This document shows positions 10,018-19,898 of a stretch of 21,123 nt of DNA, piece after piece. Positions within the stretch are counted from its first letter, which is position 1. Every line of letters starts with the position of its first letter. Under the pieces are notes generated by a model, which saw only the letters and a program-made list of their open reading frames with translations, was not told the origin of the DNA and did no database searches. The DNA is from Reticulitermes lucifugus (taxonomy: Eukaryota; Arthropoda; Insecta; Blattodea; Rhinotermitidae), in NCBI GenBank assembly GCA_026260175.1, contig JAKCWW010008596.1:4687-25809 (forward strand), read 5' to 3'. The position numbers were made by a program, and so were the translations under genes.

Positions 10018-11251
10018 GTAAGTCACTATATGACTTCATATTTGTTCTCAGTTCTCTTGAAACAACAAATGTTTATACGAGAATATTTTTTGAACAATAA
10101 ATATTCCTCGAAATAAGGACATGCTTACGATATTTTTAAGCTGCCTCTGTGTCATTTAGACAGAAAGAAAGGCAAGTCTCGCGCCAGAATTTTTCTCCCC
10201 CAGATTCGTTCAAATCCAGTACCTTATTAAATACATTTGAGTAAATATTAGTGAAAATTTTTCCTTTTAAAACAGCTTAATGTTTGGCAACATTTTAATT
10301 ATGGAGGGTTTCAAAACGTGTATTTTTTATGATACTGATATCGTACACATTGAATCTGTGTCCCACCCAGCCCCCTATTCAAGGGGTACCGGAAACTGTT
10401 TCGCCAGGGCGAAATTGGCTGTGGTCTGATGCTCATTATACGCTTCCAAGTAGTGAAAACGTTAAGAACAAATGGAAATCTACTGCACCGTTTGCCATAT
10501 AATTTTGTGGTGTGCACAGACAACTTTGTTTTATTGTTCTTTCCCGGTATTTTTACTTTAAACTAGAAGTTTCATGCAGGATTATTAAAGCTACTTTCCT
10601 GTTGTATATGCCAGAAGCAGCGAACACTCGTGAAACTGAATGCCATAAATGCTGGAAATGTAAATACAACCCTATAACGCGCTCGTTGGCTTGCTGAATA
10701 GTGACAGAGGGTCCTTGAGCTTGAAGCATTTCAGATAGCGTGCTTTTGGTTATTTGTACATTATAAATAGAAACAAAGATTACACACTGCAACAATGATA
10801 CGAACAATTTTGTGTGTAATATAACAACTGACACAGTTCAGTCGCTTCGGCTCGTGTTGCTCTGGCGAAGGATCAGTATTTCTTTGCTGCTTCTGACCAA
10901 CAATAATTTCGTTTCCATACAAATAACTAGGCGACGCATAAAATAAATTTGTGTGTGAAGCACATGTGTTTCGCCTGTCACTTTGTTCAGCTGCACCACA
11001 GGTTCGCCGTCCCTGGTATAGACTTTCTTCAAGTCTCGTCCATGATATCCTTAGTATTATTAATTAGACACTTTGTTACCTGTTAACACGAAAGCTGTAT
11101 GTACGCAGCACAATTTTACATGCCCAGCATCTAATCCGGAAACTATTATCTTGCAAAGTGTTAACACGTTCTGTCTTACTTGTTCCAGATTCTATACAAG
11201 CCGATTCGTTACTCGTTTTGTCAGGGTGTGCTCCATTTTATGTGCTTGCAG
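10018..11251 (+). other. intron 1 of the SLC22-like gene
   Basis: Donor GTAAGT at 10018; acceptor TGTGCTTGCAG ending at 11251. Open frames inside on both strands (for example around 10311-10523 and 10553-10834) have no recognisable domain. No repeat shared with the rest of the window was seen. Confidence 0.75.
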
Positions 11252-11392
11252 GGTGGTTACGACGCCTGCAGGATATACGACTTTAACTACACGAGCGATG
11301 GAGTACGAGATGCAGCCGAAAGGGGCGGTACTGTCGCGTGTCAGAACTGGGAATATAGCAGGGAGGTTTTCCAGGAAAACATTGTAACAGAG
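11252..11392 (+). CDS. SLC22-like transporter, exon 2 (residues 80-126)
   Basis: 141 bases, phase 0 at both ends, encoding GGYDACRIYDFNYTSD through CQNWEYSREVFQENIVTE. This is the second half of the large extracellular loop. 'C..W.Y....F..TIVTEW.LVC' is a hallmark of SLC22 proteins and is completed by exon 3. C85, C109 and exon 3's C131 are candidates for the loop disulfides known in this family; N91-Y-T is a further glycosylation sequon. Acceptor GCTTGCAG, donor GAG|GTTAGT. Because the exon is a multiple of three, skipping it would keep frame but remove half the ectodomain. Confidence 0.92.
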
Positions 11393-12689
11393 GTTAGTAT
11401 TTCACTCATACTTTTTTCTGAAAATCGTCGGAGGTGACACAATGCATCAATTGCCAGAGTCGATAAGCCCGCCCGCCGTATTGTACGTAGTAATGATACA
11501 CATATTTCTGTCTTGGTGAGAAAAGGGAAATTATGCCTGCCACGTCAGGACGTTCCTGAATATTTAAAAGTTTAATTTAACTCAAGTCGAAGTGCAACAT
11601 GTAAGAAATGTCGATGGAATTTTTGCATAAGGATGAAGTTGCTAAAATGTTTTGAAAATGTACCTTGTGTTTATTCAGTCTTGCTTTATTTAAACAGTGT
11701 TTCAATAGATCGAGTTATACCGCGTCCAATGGCATGTTCCTTAAAGAATTATATATATGTTGTGCAGACAAATGTACACAGTGTACATTTGTCTGCATAA
11801 GATATATATAATTAAAAATGTACGGTACAAGTAACGTAAAGTTTAATGAACTACGATTTGGGAATTATACATAAGGAGGCGGCCGTGCATAATTTTACTT
11901 TCTTTCCCAGCATTTGCCTGGTCTGGACAGAAACAAAGAAGTCACACAAAAGAACCCTCAGCCACTCTTGGTGGTCTCCAAGCCGACATTCCAAACTGTA
12001 AACTCCATAATACGAAACAGGAGTGCTATGGACGGACAGCTACGTTCGGGCGATAGATTAGCTATCACAGCCGTTTATTATATTGGTGATTGCATTTATA
12101 TAAGCAAGTACTTTATTTTTAATTATGAATGTTTATGTCATTATTGTGACGTTTCTCGACCGTTTGTTTCAAAGGCATGAATTTTTATATTGCAAATAAA
12201 CATGTTCGGGAATTCTAGTAATAATCGTATTTGTAGCCTCCGTGTAACATTTGCAATGGGCAACGTGAGGCAGAGAGGATTACTGTACTCTAAAAACCCG
12301 CTCATGTTTGCCGCTCTGTCAACAATAACGGGCCCAAAATCATGATACTTTATACTCACATTAATTGAAATTAAATTCTCCCTACTACTTTTGATTAACA
12401 AAACACTAAATTAAATCTTAATTCAATTATTGGAGGTGAAAAATGTTGTCGATCAGATTGGCAGTTATAACCTCCTTGTTGTGCTTTAACCTTATACTAA
12501 TGCTGCATGTGATTGTTGCAGTGGAACCTGGTGTGCAGTCTTTCAATTTATACTAATGCTGCATGTGATTGTTGCAGTGGAACCTGGTGTGCAGTCCTTC
12601 AATTTATACTAATGCTGCATATGATTGTTGCAGTGGAACCTGGTGTGCAGTCGTTCAATTTATACTAATGCTGCATATGATTGTTGCAG
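11393..12689 (+). other. intron 2 of the SLC22-like gene, with palindrome and acceptor array
   Basis: Donor GTTAGT at 11393. The functional acceptor is taken as the last of four tandem copies (AG at 12688-12689), because only it restores the transporter frame. The intron contains a 67-bp palindrome (11747-11813) and most of the 56-bp minisatellite. The rest is AT-rich without recognised content. Confidence 0.75.
11747..11813. repeat. 67-bp near-perfect palindrome
   Basis: Two 33-base arms flank a single central base at 11780, with 31 of 33 positions complementary. The inner part, GCAGACAAATGTACAC, is perfect; the outer part is the AT-rich AATTATATATAT. No loop is left, so as DNA it could extrude a cruciform and as RNA it would make a tight hairpin. 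It sits inside intron 2, about 350 bases after exon 2. It may be a very short terminal-inverted-repeat element or a simple inverted duplication; no target duplication is evident. Confidence 0.85.
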
Positions 12690-12712
12690 TGGAACCTGGT
12701 GTGCAGTCGTTC
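12484..12712 (+). repeat. 56-bp minisatellite, four copies, spanning the exon 3 acceptor
   Basis: The TATACTAATGCTGCAT word starts at 12493, 12549, 12605 and 12661, exactly 56 apart. Each copy holds a TACTAAT branch-point-like motif, a TTGTTGCAG acceptor and the first 19 coding bases of exon 3 (TGGAACCTGGTGTGCAGTC). Predicted exon starts are 12522, 12578, 12634 and 12690. Copies differ at only a few positions (GCATGTG in copies 1-2, GCATATG in 3-4; the base after CAGTC is T, C, G, G), so duplication is fairly recent. Only 12690 runs on into the real exon. Confidence 0.95.
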
Positions 12713-12793
12713 TATGATGGCAAATGTAGCGCAAGCTACTTTCATGTCAGGAGTACTGCTGGGGAACATCGTGTTTGGCATTGCTGCCGACAG
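12690..12793 (+). CDS. SLC22-like transporter, exon 3 (residues 127-161)
   Basis: Encodes WNLVCSRSMMANVAQATF, then MSGVLLGNIVFGIAAD and the first two bases of Arg161. It completes the extracellular-loop signature (TEW.LVC), supplies TM2 (about 138-156) and begins the major-facilitator loop 2-3 motif GIAADR|IGRK. Phase is 0 in and 2 out, donor CAG|GTGGGT. The acceptor chosen is the last of the four tandem copies: using 12522 reads into a TAA at 12666-12668, and 12578 or 12634 are out of frame with the exon body. Other frames through this region are not coding. Confidence 0.92.
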
Positions 12794-13008
12794 GTGGGTA
12801 CAGTGTTTTCTCTCCTCATCCCACAGGATGTGAGGTCACTACGGTTCGTACGTAACAAACAAGTTTTAATAAAAATGTTAGCGTGCTTTAGAATGTTCAA
12901 AGTGAGGAGAAGAATAATATTTTGGACCTAAGAATTAGGAAGTAACAAGAATGTGTGGAAAATTATTTAGTTAGGAGCTCCTTTATTTTAACCTTTAACC
13001 AAATATTT

Positions 13009-13162
13009 ATTATTAGAATGATAAAATCAAGGAAGGTAAAGTGGGCTGGTCACGTGTCACTCAAGGGGGAGATTCAAATGGAAACAAAACATCTGTCGGC
13101 AAGATTTCAGGGAGGAGAACACTTGTAAGAACAGGCTTAGATGGAAGTACGATATAGCCACA
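13009..13162 (+). pseudogene. RTE-like LINE C-terminal fragment abutting the next LINE
   Basis: The translation begins IIRMIKSRKVKWAGHVSLKG. After one frameshift it continues NKTSVGKISGRRTLVRTG and, after another, LRWKYDI. This matches the 'RMIKSR..RWAGHVARMG...LVGKPEGKRPLGRPRRRWEDNI' tail found in many arthropod LINEs, the same tail whose later part is at 205-365. It stops abruptly where the next LINE begins (about 13160). It is decayed, with two frameshifts in 50 codons. Confidence 0.6.
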
Positions 13163-14913
13163 CTTGCAGGAGAGACTCTGGAGGGGTCTGTGGCCAGGGG
13201 CTGTCCGCAGGGTGGCGTCTTGTCGCCCCTGCTGTGGAGTCTGGTTGTGGACGAACTCATAGAAGGACTCAATGAGAATGGCTATAACACGCTGGGGTAT
13301 GCTGATGACATTGCTATCCTAGTCAGCGGAAAATTTCCGTATACTGTCTCAGAGCTTCTGCAGGAAGCTTTGAGTATGGCACAATAGTGGTGTGAAAGAA
13401 CTCAGTTGTCTATAAACCCACAAAAGATGGTGATAGTTCCATTCACGATGATGAGAGATTTAAGGGGCTTAAAAGAACCAACCCTCTCTGGACATAAATT
13501 GCATCTGGCTACTGAAGTAAAATACCTCGAACTCACTTTGGACAAGGGATTGACATGGAAGGCACAGCTAGGAAACCTGATAAACAAGGCCTACAGAGCT
13601 TTCTGGACCTGCAAAGGTACATTTGGTAAAACTTGGGGTTTGAAGCCCAAGGGCTTACACTGGATTTACATTATGATAATCAGACCCATTCTGACCTACG
13701 GCTCAACGGTATGGTGGACAAGCGTCAACTACGTCAGCAGGATGGAGCTTAATAAGCTACAGAGACTAGCCTGCTTGGCTATAACGGGGGCGATGAAGAC
13801 TACCCCAACAGCAGCAATGGAGGTCCTCCTGGGACTCCCGCCTCTACATGTGGTAATTGAGGCAGAGGCCCAGGCAGGGATCTACAGACTCATGTGCAAT
13901 CAGCAGTGGAGACCTAGATCTACTAACTACGGTTACGATAAAAAGTCTCGGGATATGGAGCAAGAACCCGTCTTTTTAATGGGGACTGATAGAATGACAC
14001 TGAGATACGTATTTCATAAGCCATTCAAGGTTCATCTTTCCAGCAGGCATGAATGGCAGAATGGATATAATCCATACAATAAAGGAGGCTTGGTCTGGTA
14101 TACGGACGGGTCTAAGACCAATAAGGGCACTGGTGCCGGGGTGTATAAATGGAGCATAGCTTCGGCCTTGGTCATCACACAATGGTACTCCAGGAGGAAA
14201 TATATGCCATTAAGGCATGTATAATGGAGAATATAGAAAAGGACTACAAAGGTAGGAACATCTATATTTTCTCAGACAGCCAAGCAGCCGTTAAGGCGCT
14301 TAATAACTTCCAGATTAATTCCAAACTTGACTGGAATTGCCATCAATCCCTAATGAGACTGACAGAACATAACAGGGTCCAAATGATATGGGTGCCAGGA
14401 CATTTGGGAATTGATGGAAATGAAAAGGCTGACCAACTAGCTAGACAGGACTCCTCACGTCCATTTATAGGACCTGAGCCTGCCCTGGGCATATTTGCTA
14501 AGATTGCCAGGGAGGTGATCAGGGGATGGACGAATAGGAAACATACAGAATATTGGCAGTCCATTCGTGGATAAAGACAGGCTAGAGACTTTCTCAAAAG
14601 ACCCTCTGCTAAAAGAGCTGGAGAACTACTCAGTTTGAACAGAAACCAGCTAAGGATACTGACAGGGCTGTTCACAGGACATTGTCATTTAAAGGAACAC
14701 TTGTTTAAACTGAGGCTAGTAGACAGTTCCGAGTGCGATAGATGGAAACAGGCATCTGAAACGGCCTCACATGTTCCCGGCGACTGTGAGGCCTTGGCTG
14801 CATTAAGATTCAGGTACCTGGGGTATCATTCTATGCAACCAGGGGACTTTAAGGATATCTCTGTAAGAAGGTTACTGCACTTTGTTCAAAGTGCAGGGCT
14901 GCTAAACACATAA
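13163..14913 (+). pseudogene. LINE polymerase remnant (RT-RNase H), broken by two stops and a frameshift
   Basis: One frame runs from LAGETLEGSVARGCPQGG to a TAG at 13385-13387, continues in the same frame from WCERTQLSINPQK through the thumb to YTDGSKTNKGTGAGVYKW, and shifts frame near 14150-14160. It continues as EEIYAIKAC, FSDSQAAVKAL and WVPGHLGIDGNEKADQLAR to a TAA at 14572-14574, and resumes in that frame to its natural stop at 14911-14913. The four RNase H acidic residues (D in YTDGS, E in EEIYAI, D in SDSQ, D in KADQ) survive. The C-terminal knuckle (ECDRWKQASETASH, GDC) has lost one expected Cys to Trp and probably another to Gly. It cannot make an active protein as it stands. Confidence 0.85.
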
Positions 14914-14995
14914 ATATTTGGGCTGCAAAAAGGATCAAGAATGGTCGATGTGCATGGGACGCTGTGGTGCCCGCCCTGCTTCTATTCTATTCTAT
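13163..14995 (+). mobile_element. 5'-truncated non-LTR retrotransposon with RT, RNase H and C-terminal Cys/His segment
   Basis: The element retains the second half of the RT (ARGCPQGGVLSPLLW; catalytic YADD at 13298-13309), the thumb, an RNase H domain and a Cys/His C-terminus, followed by a short 3'UTR and a TTCTATTCTATTCTAT tail (14980-14995). An RNase H next to RT in this order suggests the R1/LOA/I part of the LINE tree rather than RTE. Endonuclease and ORF1 are absent, as expected from 5' truncation on target-primed insertion. It lies in the same direction as the host gene, within intron 3. No target-site duplication was identified. Confidence 0.85.
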
Positions 14996-15287
14996 ACGTG
15001 TCTCAAAGAAATAAGTATGTGACAGTATGAAATGGATTTATCTCACATAGAGTGGGGTCAGTTGGCTGGCTTTTGTAAATACAGGAATGAATTATTGGCT
15101 TTTATAGAAGGCGCGTAATTTTCAGACTGCATCTTCAATTGTCGGTTTCTGATGGACTCTGTTCTATTCAATACTGAACTCTAGTTCAAAAGACCTTTGG
15201 ACGACGTGACTGGTGAGGTGGAGGAAGACGAAGTAACAAGGTAAGATTGTCACTGTTCAGGCCACGGAGGAATATGAAACAGTGAAT

Positions 15288-15337
15288 TATAGCTCCACTT
15301 ATTCTTAAACTCGACTTAAGACGGAAGTGAGTGGTCA
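15288..15337. repeat. 50-bp dispersed repeat, copy 2
   Basis: TATAGCTCCACTTATTCTTAA at the start and GTGGTCA at the end match 4240-4289 over the same length, with substitutions in the middle. Probably a fragment of a longer eroded element. Confidence 0.45.
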
Positions 15338-16539
15338 TATTCACACCCTATCCGCTTTCCTTCCGGGGAACAGGCCCTGGTGCCTGTTAAATAGAGGCTG
15401 AAGGGGTTCCTGCGACGGTCTGGACCCTTTGAAGTAGAGAAGACTCTCTTGCCTCCACTCGAAAGGTGAAAACTGTTTCTCTAAGGTCGAAACAGACGAA
15501 TTTTAAATGTGAAATTGTGATGACAACGAAGATTATTCAATTACATTTACTTGTATGGGTATCTACAGCTTTTGTGTTTGTTCTCTACACCTGAAGTCTA
15601 CAATCTACGTTGACCTATTTTATTATAAATTAGGTTCATTCAGCTCATTTGTTTCTTAATGAAACTTGGGAAGTTCACAGATGAGGGTTCAAAGTTAACA
15701 GTCGGCATTGTCTTTTTGCGTTCCTAAGCCATTCTAGAGGTTTACCACGTCTTATAAACAGAAGCAAGGACAGACAAATTCTCACTTCTCAGTATTCGGC
15801 TGTTACCTCCAGACTAATTTACAGTGGCCTCAAGGCTTAGCGAAAGAAGAATGGACGATCAGAGTGAAGGGACGAAATCATAACATGAGATCAGATATCT
15901 GTAGAGGAAGGAGAAGTATCTGTTTAAACTGCACGTTCCAATCTACGTCTATAACTTCAAAGTAGCATTTTCCTGTGAGGCTTACCGATCAATATTTTTA
16001 ATTCAATTCTAATTTGCTCTACACATGGATGTTACAAAATTCATGATCTAATACAAGGATGGCGTAAAGCCTTCGTTCTATGGTCCCAAATGTACTTTAA
16101 AATATACATGCCAATAGGCAGGGGTGCCAAACATCCCCATCCCTTCAAAGGGCGTAGTGTGGTATTTGCTGCTGCGCGTTTACACATTTCTTCAGTTCGT
16201 TTGCTGTATGTTGCTTTTACAGCGATATGTATGTAACCCATTTATTTGTAAGAAGACTTCTCAGATCGAACTTAATAATCTTTCACCGTTTTAACATAAC
16301 AGATATAATAATGCAATGTTATATTTTCTTGTAACAGTGTTTCTCTGCGTAACCATACTTCTGGGTGAAACGTTGGTCTTCAGGTGTCTCCAAATGTTCA
16401 TGCAGACAAAACGTGCAGTCACCGTTTTAGACAATCAAGAGCCACAATTTCGCCATCTCTGCTGTAATAATAACGCGTGTTGTGGCTGAAGAACACTACC
16501 ACAGTCTAGAATATAATGCTTCCCTGTCTTCATTTGCAG

Positions 16540-16694
16540 GATAGGCCGCAAAGTGCCACTCATTATTGCCATAGGGATACAAGCTGGTGCTGGTATTCTA
16601 TCTGCATTTTCTCCCTGGTTTATTGCATTCCTAGTGGCTCGATTCATCATGGCTCTGTCTACTGGAGGCACAATGGTCATCAGCTTTGTTCTAG
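16540..16694 (+). CDS. SLC22-like transporter, exon 4 (residues 161-213)
   Basis: Begins G|ATAGGCCGC, completing Arg161 and giving IGRKVPLIIAIG. It finishes the MFS loop motif G-x3-D-R-x-G-R-K (G156, D160, R161, G163, R164, K165). TM3 is about 166-185 and TM4 about 188-213, including VARFIMALSTGGTMV. Acceptor TTTGCAG, donor CTAG|GTTGGT, phase 2 in and 1 out. The phase matches exon 3's trailing AG and exon 5's leading TC, strong internal proof that these exons belong to one transcript. Confidence 0.93.
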
Positions 16695-18619
16695 GTTGGT
16701 ATCATTGCAGCTGTTTTTGAAACTGTTATACAAAAATAACCTGTCACCTGGACCAGTGTTTCCCAGCCGGTGGTCCATGAACAGGTGCCGTCGGCGGTTT
16801 AATTACACCGGTCACTATATTCCAGTTACCCTTTTTATACTGTGTTGTACCACAGATGGGAAAATTACTGTTTTGCAACTAATTACCTCTTTGTTTTTTT
16901 TTCATATTAAGAAAGGCCCGTAAGCAAAAGGCGTGTGTGTCGATTGTTATTATATGTTTGTCTCTCATTTTAGGATATTTAACGTTCCGACCGGCAACGT
17001 GGTCAGGACGAGGTCACTCAGGTTTGGGGTCGCTCGCTGCGTCTGTGGGGAATTGCGAGGATGTTATTACTGGCTGCAGATCTTTACGAAAAATGTTCTG
17101 ATAAATATCGTGTTGTTTCACGAGCCCTGTACTGAAATTTTGATAACCAAATTTCAGTGAGGAGGATTATAACATTTTCCGATTATAATGCCAAATAGAG
17201 AGGTTACCTGTATAATATAAATAAATGCAAATAGGTATAATAATAATTATTTAGAGCTTTAACGTGTTATTTGTAATAGACGAAGAAGAATTTCGGATAT
17301 CACAAATGGCTATGAACCAGAAATTTAGAACTTTTACTTTTGCAACAGCAGACATGTACCATATTAACATAGCCTAAATATGTAGTGAGGTCTTCCTGTT
17401 TCTGCCCATACTTTTTATAATCCTTTTGTTTTTCTTTATTTCTTCCGTTTTTCTTTACGTCTATAAGCGCACTGGGGTACAGTATTCTGAACCAAAAATT
17501 TGCTGATAACACTGCTGTATTTTAATTTATAAAATAACGATTAAAAGTCCAATATAATCTAACGAAGTAATTTATATATTTATGTTTATATGTCCAGTAT
17601 GTTTCTCCAGCACTGTATTATCTTCAGGGGAAACTTTTGCTTTATTGGATATCTGATTGAAAGTAAAATGTACATCTCAGTCAGGTTGAAGTGACGTGGA
17701 GCAAAGCGACATTTCGCTTAAACAAACTTCAGTTTTAATACAGTTTTTATTGCATAACGAGACTAAGGCTGAGAAATGAGTATGAGTAAAGGGCTGAACA
17801 TAATTAAGATGCAATGTGTCAAAAAAGTAATTTTTTTCGCTTTCTGTTTCTGTTTCATATTTCCTACCAAGCGTTAACAGAGAACAGTCAAAGATATTAA
17901 GACATTTCTCCGTACTCTTGAAAATATTCTAGATAGCAACTGCTGTTGGAGCGATATGAGATACAGACATTGTGTGTCTATGTGTGTGTTATCGATTCAA
18001 ATTTTTATTCCCAATCCTTTTTAATTACATTAACTTGTGCCGAATTTAATTTCTTCACTTTAGTAATATTCCTTATGTAAAGATTTTAGTTAATGCTTCT
18101 TATTGTATTCTGAAGGCAAACAAGATTATCCCTGAAAATAACATGTACAGGTAGTGACTGTGGATTTTGCAGTTGACCTTGGCAGTGGTTTTCGCTGAGG
18201 AAAGCCGATCGTCCTTTGCTTGTGACCAGTAACCGAGGTATTCCATTAAAAACACATTGGGCTGAAGTTCTGACATGTTTGTGCGTGTAAGATAATAAAA
18301 GTATTTTCTTTGCTGCTCTGTGTGATTAGAACTGTGCATAAATTTGACTTTGGGCTTGTTCTACGCGAAACACGTAACAAATAGCGACGTGTACGAGTAT
18401 TTATTAAGAAAACTACGTCATGCAGTGCAGAGACTCACGTTTTTTGACAGGATATATATATATATATATATATCCCCCGACCATCGTCGCGAATATTAAG
18501 GGAATCTACCCACGATGTGCGAGTCAACTGCATTCTCCGGAGTAAAATACTTTACTTCTAGAGCTTTCTATAAAGAAGCCTCGTTACATTTACTTTACCA
18601 GATTCTTTCTTTTTTCCAG
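16695..18619 (+). other. intron 4 of the SLC22-like gene
   Basis: Donor GTTGGT; acceptor TTTCTTTTTTCCAG. It contains a CAGTGTTTCCCAGCCGGTGG sequence at 16754 that resembles a hAT terminal repeat, and an 11-unit (AT) microsatellite at 18452-18473. No gene is recognised on either strand. Confidence 0.75.
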
Positions 18620-18788
18620 TCATGGAAATTGTCGGAGACAAGTGGCGTTCAACAATCGCAATTTTGTATCAAATTCCATTCTCGCTTGGAATTTGTCTAA
18701 TGGTTGGAATCTCTTATCTGCAAAGAGATTGGCGGGATTTTCACTTCACACTCTCTGCTGTGTCTGCACTCTTTGTTGTCTATTGGTG
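18620..18788 (+). CDS. SLC22-like transporter, exon 5 (residues 213-269)
   Basis: Encodes (V)MEIVGDKWRSTIAILYQ, then TM5 (about 222-246, SLGICLMVGISYL), QRDWRDF and TM6 (about 250-268, LSAVSALFVVYW). 'E.VG...R' after TM4 and 'RDWR' between TM5 and TM6 are typical of the family. A strong pyrimidine acceptor precedes it; the donor is TGGTG|GTGAGT, phase 1 in and 2 out, so Trp269 is split with exon 6. Confidence 0.93.
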
Positions 18789-19578
18789 GTGAGTAAAGCG
18801 GTGCTGATTGCTCTTTGTTTATTGGTATTCTGATGATAGTAACAAACCAAAATGTAATTCTGAATGAAGTTGAGAGCAGATTAAATTTGGGGGGGGGGTT
18901 TATTTATATCACTCTTTTTCCCATTGCTTCTCATGGCAGTAACAATGAAGCTTCTTGTAATACTGTGAATGTTTTTGTCTTCTGTTATGTGAATCCGTGC
19001 CGTCCTGTTGAAGTTTACAAAGTTTAAAGATCCTCTTGCCTCCATCATAAGGGTAGCTGTATTAACGTCGATACATTTCTGCTAGAATGTAGGCTGCCAC
19101 GCCCGATAAACCGGCAACGTTCATGATATAAGGATATATATATCGGTCTTCCAAAAAACTGGAATTTTTAACAGAGTTCCTCCTTTTCGCTTCTGTGGAA
19201 AGCAGTAAACAACTGCTAGACTTCGTGTCTTGCTTGTTGCTCTGTTGGTAACAGCCTTAAAATTAGCGAAAAAGAGAACAGGTAAATCTTTACTTACTGA
19301 AAGATTCCTAAGAGAAAGAGCAGCGGCTAAATCTAAAGCTTGAAGCTTTAGTAAAAAGTATGATATAATGACGAATGGAATTTGCGAACCGGCCGCAGTC
19401 TGCCTTTCTGCTTGATAAACACTGTGTTATTCACATGTTACAATTCTTCTGAAGTCTTCTTTGGAACAAATAATGTAATCACTAAAGTGATAATTGCACG
19501 TAGTTACTTTTGTATTCATACACTGAAGTCTGTCACATTTTGCTCTTGTTCTGTGTGCAAATGTGATATCTGTCACAG
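18789..19578 (+). other. intron 5 of the SLC22-like gene
   Basis: Donor GTGAGT, acceptor ATATCTGTCACAG. It includes a 10-G run at 18889-18898 and a 19-base palindrome at 19333-19351. No gene recognised. Confidence 0.75.
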
Positions 19579-19898
19579 GTTCATACCGGAGTCCCCACGA
19601 TGGCTGATGGCCGTGGGCAGAGAGACGGAAGCCCTCCAGATCCTGGAAGATGCAGCCCGACGGAACGGCCGTGAAGCGACGGCGATCAAGGAGGTTGTCC
19701 AGAGACTTAGACCTGACCGGAAAGCTCTGAAGGGCCACAAAAAAGCGACGCTAGCTGACCTGATGCGTACACCGAACCTCCGTCGAAACACTTTGTCGCT
19801 GTTCGTCAGCTGGTTCCTCGCCGGCCTCTGCTTCTATGGCTTCACACAGAGCCTGGGCAAGGTTGGCGGGAACATCTTTGTTACAACAGTTATAGCAG
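19579..19898 (+). CDS. SLC22-like transporter, exon 6 (residues 269-376, continues off window)
   Basis: Begins by completing Trp269 and encodes WFIPESPRWLMAVGRE; PESPRWL is the classic SLC22/sugar-porter-like motif after TM6. Next comes the long cytoplasmic loop (about 280-338, rich in Arg/Lys, ALQILEDAARRNG and LADLMRTPNLRRNT) and TM7 (about 341-372, LFVSWFLAGLCFYGFTQ, then GGNIFVTTVIAG). Phase 2 in, 1 out, donor GCAG|GTGAGA, which is also the first unit of a 49-bp tandem array. The protein here reaches 376 residues against about 520-560 for the family, so TM8-TM12 must be encoded to the right. Confidence 0.93.

Larger units (their letters stand above)
12794..16539 (+). other. intron 3 of the SLC22-like gene, loaded with LINE sequence
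   Basis: About 3.7 kb, from GTGGGT to CATTTGCAG. LINE fragments fill 13009-14995. The remainder (12794-13008 and 14996-16539) shows no gene. It includes one copy of a 50-bp dispersed repeat (15288-15337). A frame on the minus strand at 16041-16241 has no recognised domain. Confidence 0.8.

Noticed and set aside
10311..10834. two minus-strand frames in intron 1 (70 and 93 codons)
   Set aside because: No recognisable domain, no splice or start context, and composition like the surrounding intron.
12569..12931. 120-codon plus-strand frame through the 56-bp array
   Set aside because: It reads exon 3 in the wrong frame and crosses the donor at 12794; the transporter frame is the one giving WNLVCSRSMM.
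13976..14182. minus-strand frames overlapping the LINE (also 13057-13272, 13402-13587, 14343-14675)
   Set aside because: They are antisense shadows of RT/RNase H coding sequence with no motifs of their own.
16754..16800. CAGTGTTTCCCAGCCGGTGG as a hAT transposon terminal repeat
   Set aside because: The resemblance is suggestive, but I found no matching inverted end, 8-bp target duplication or transposase, so it is only mentioned inside intron 4.
18452..18473. (AT)11 tract as a regulatory site
   Set aside because: Ordinary microsatellite in an AT-rich genome.
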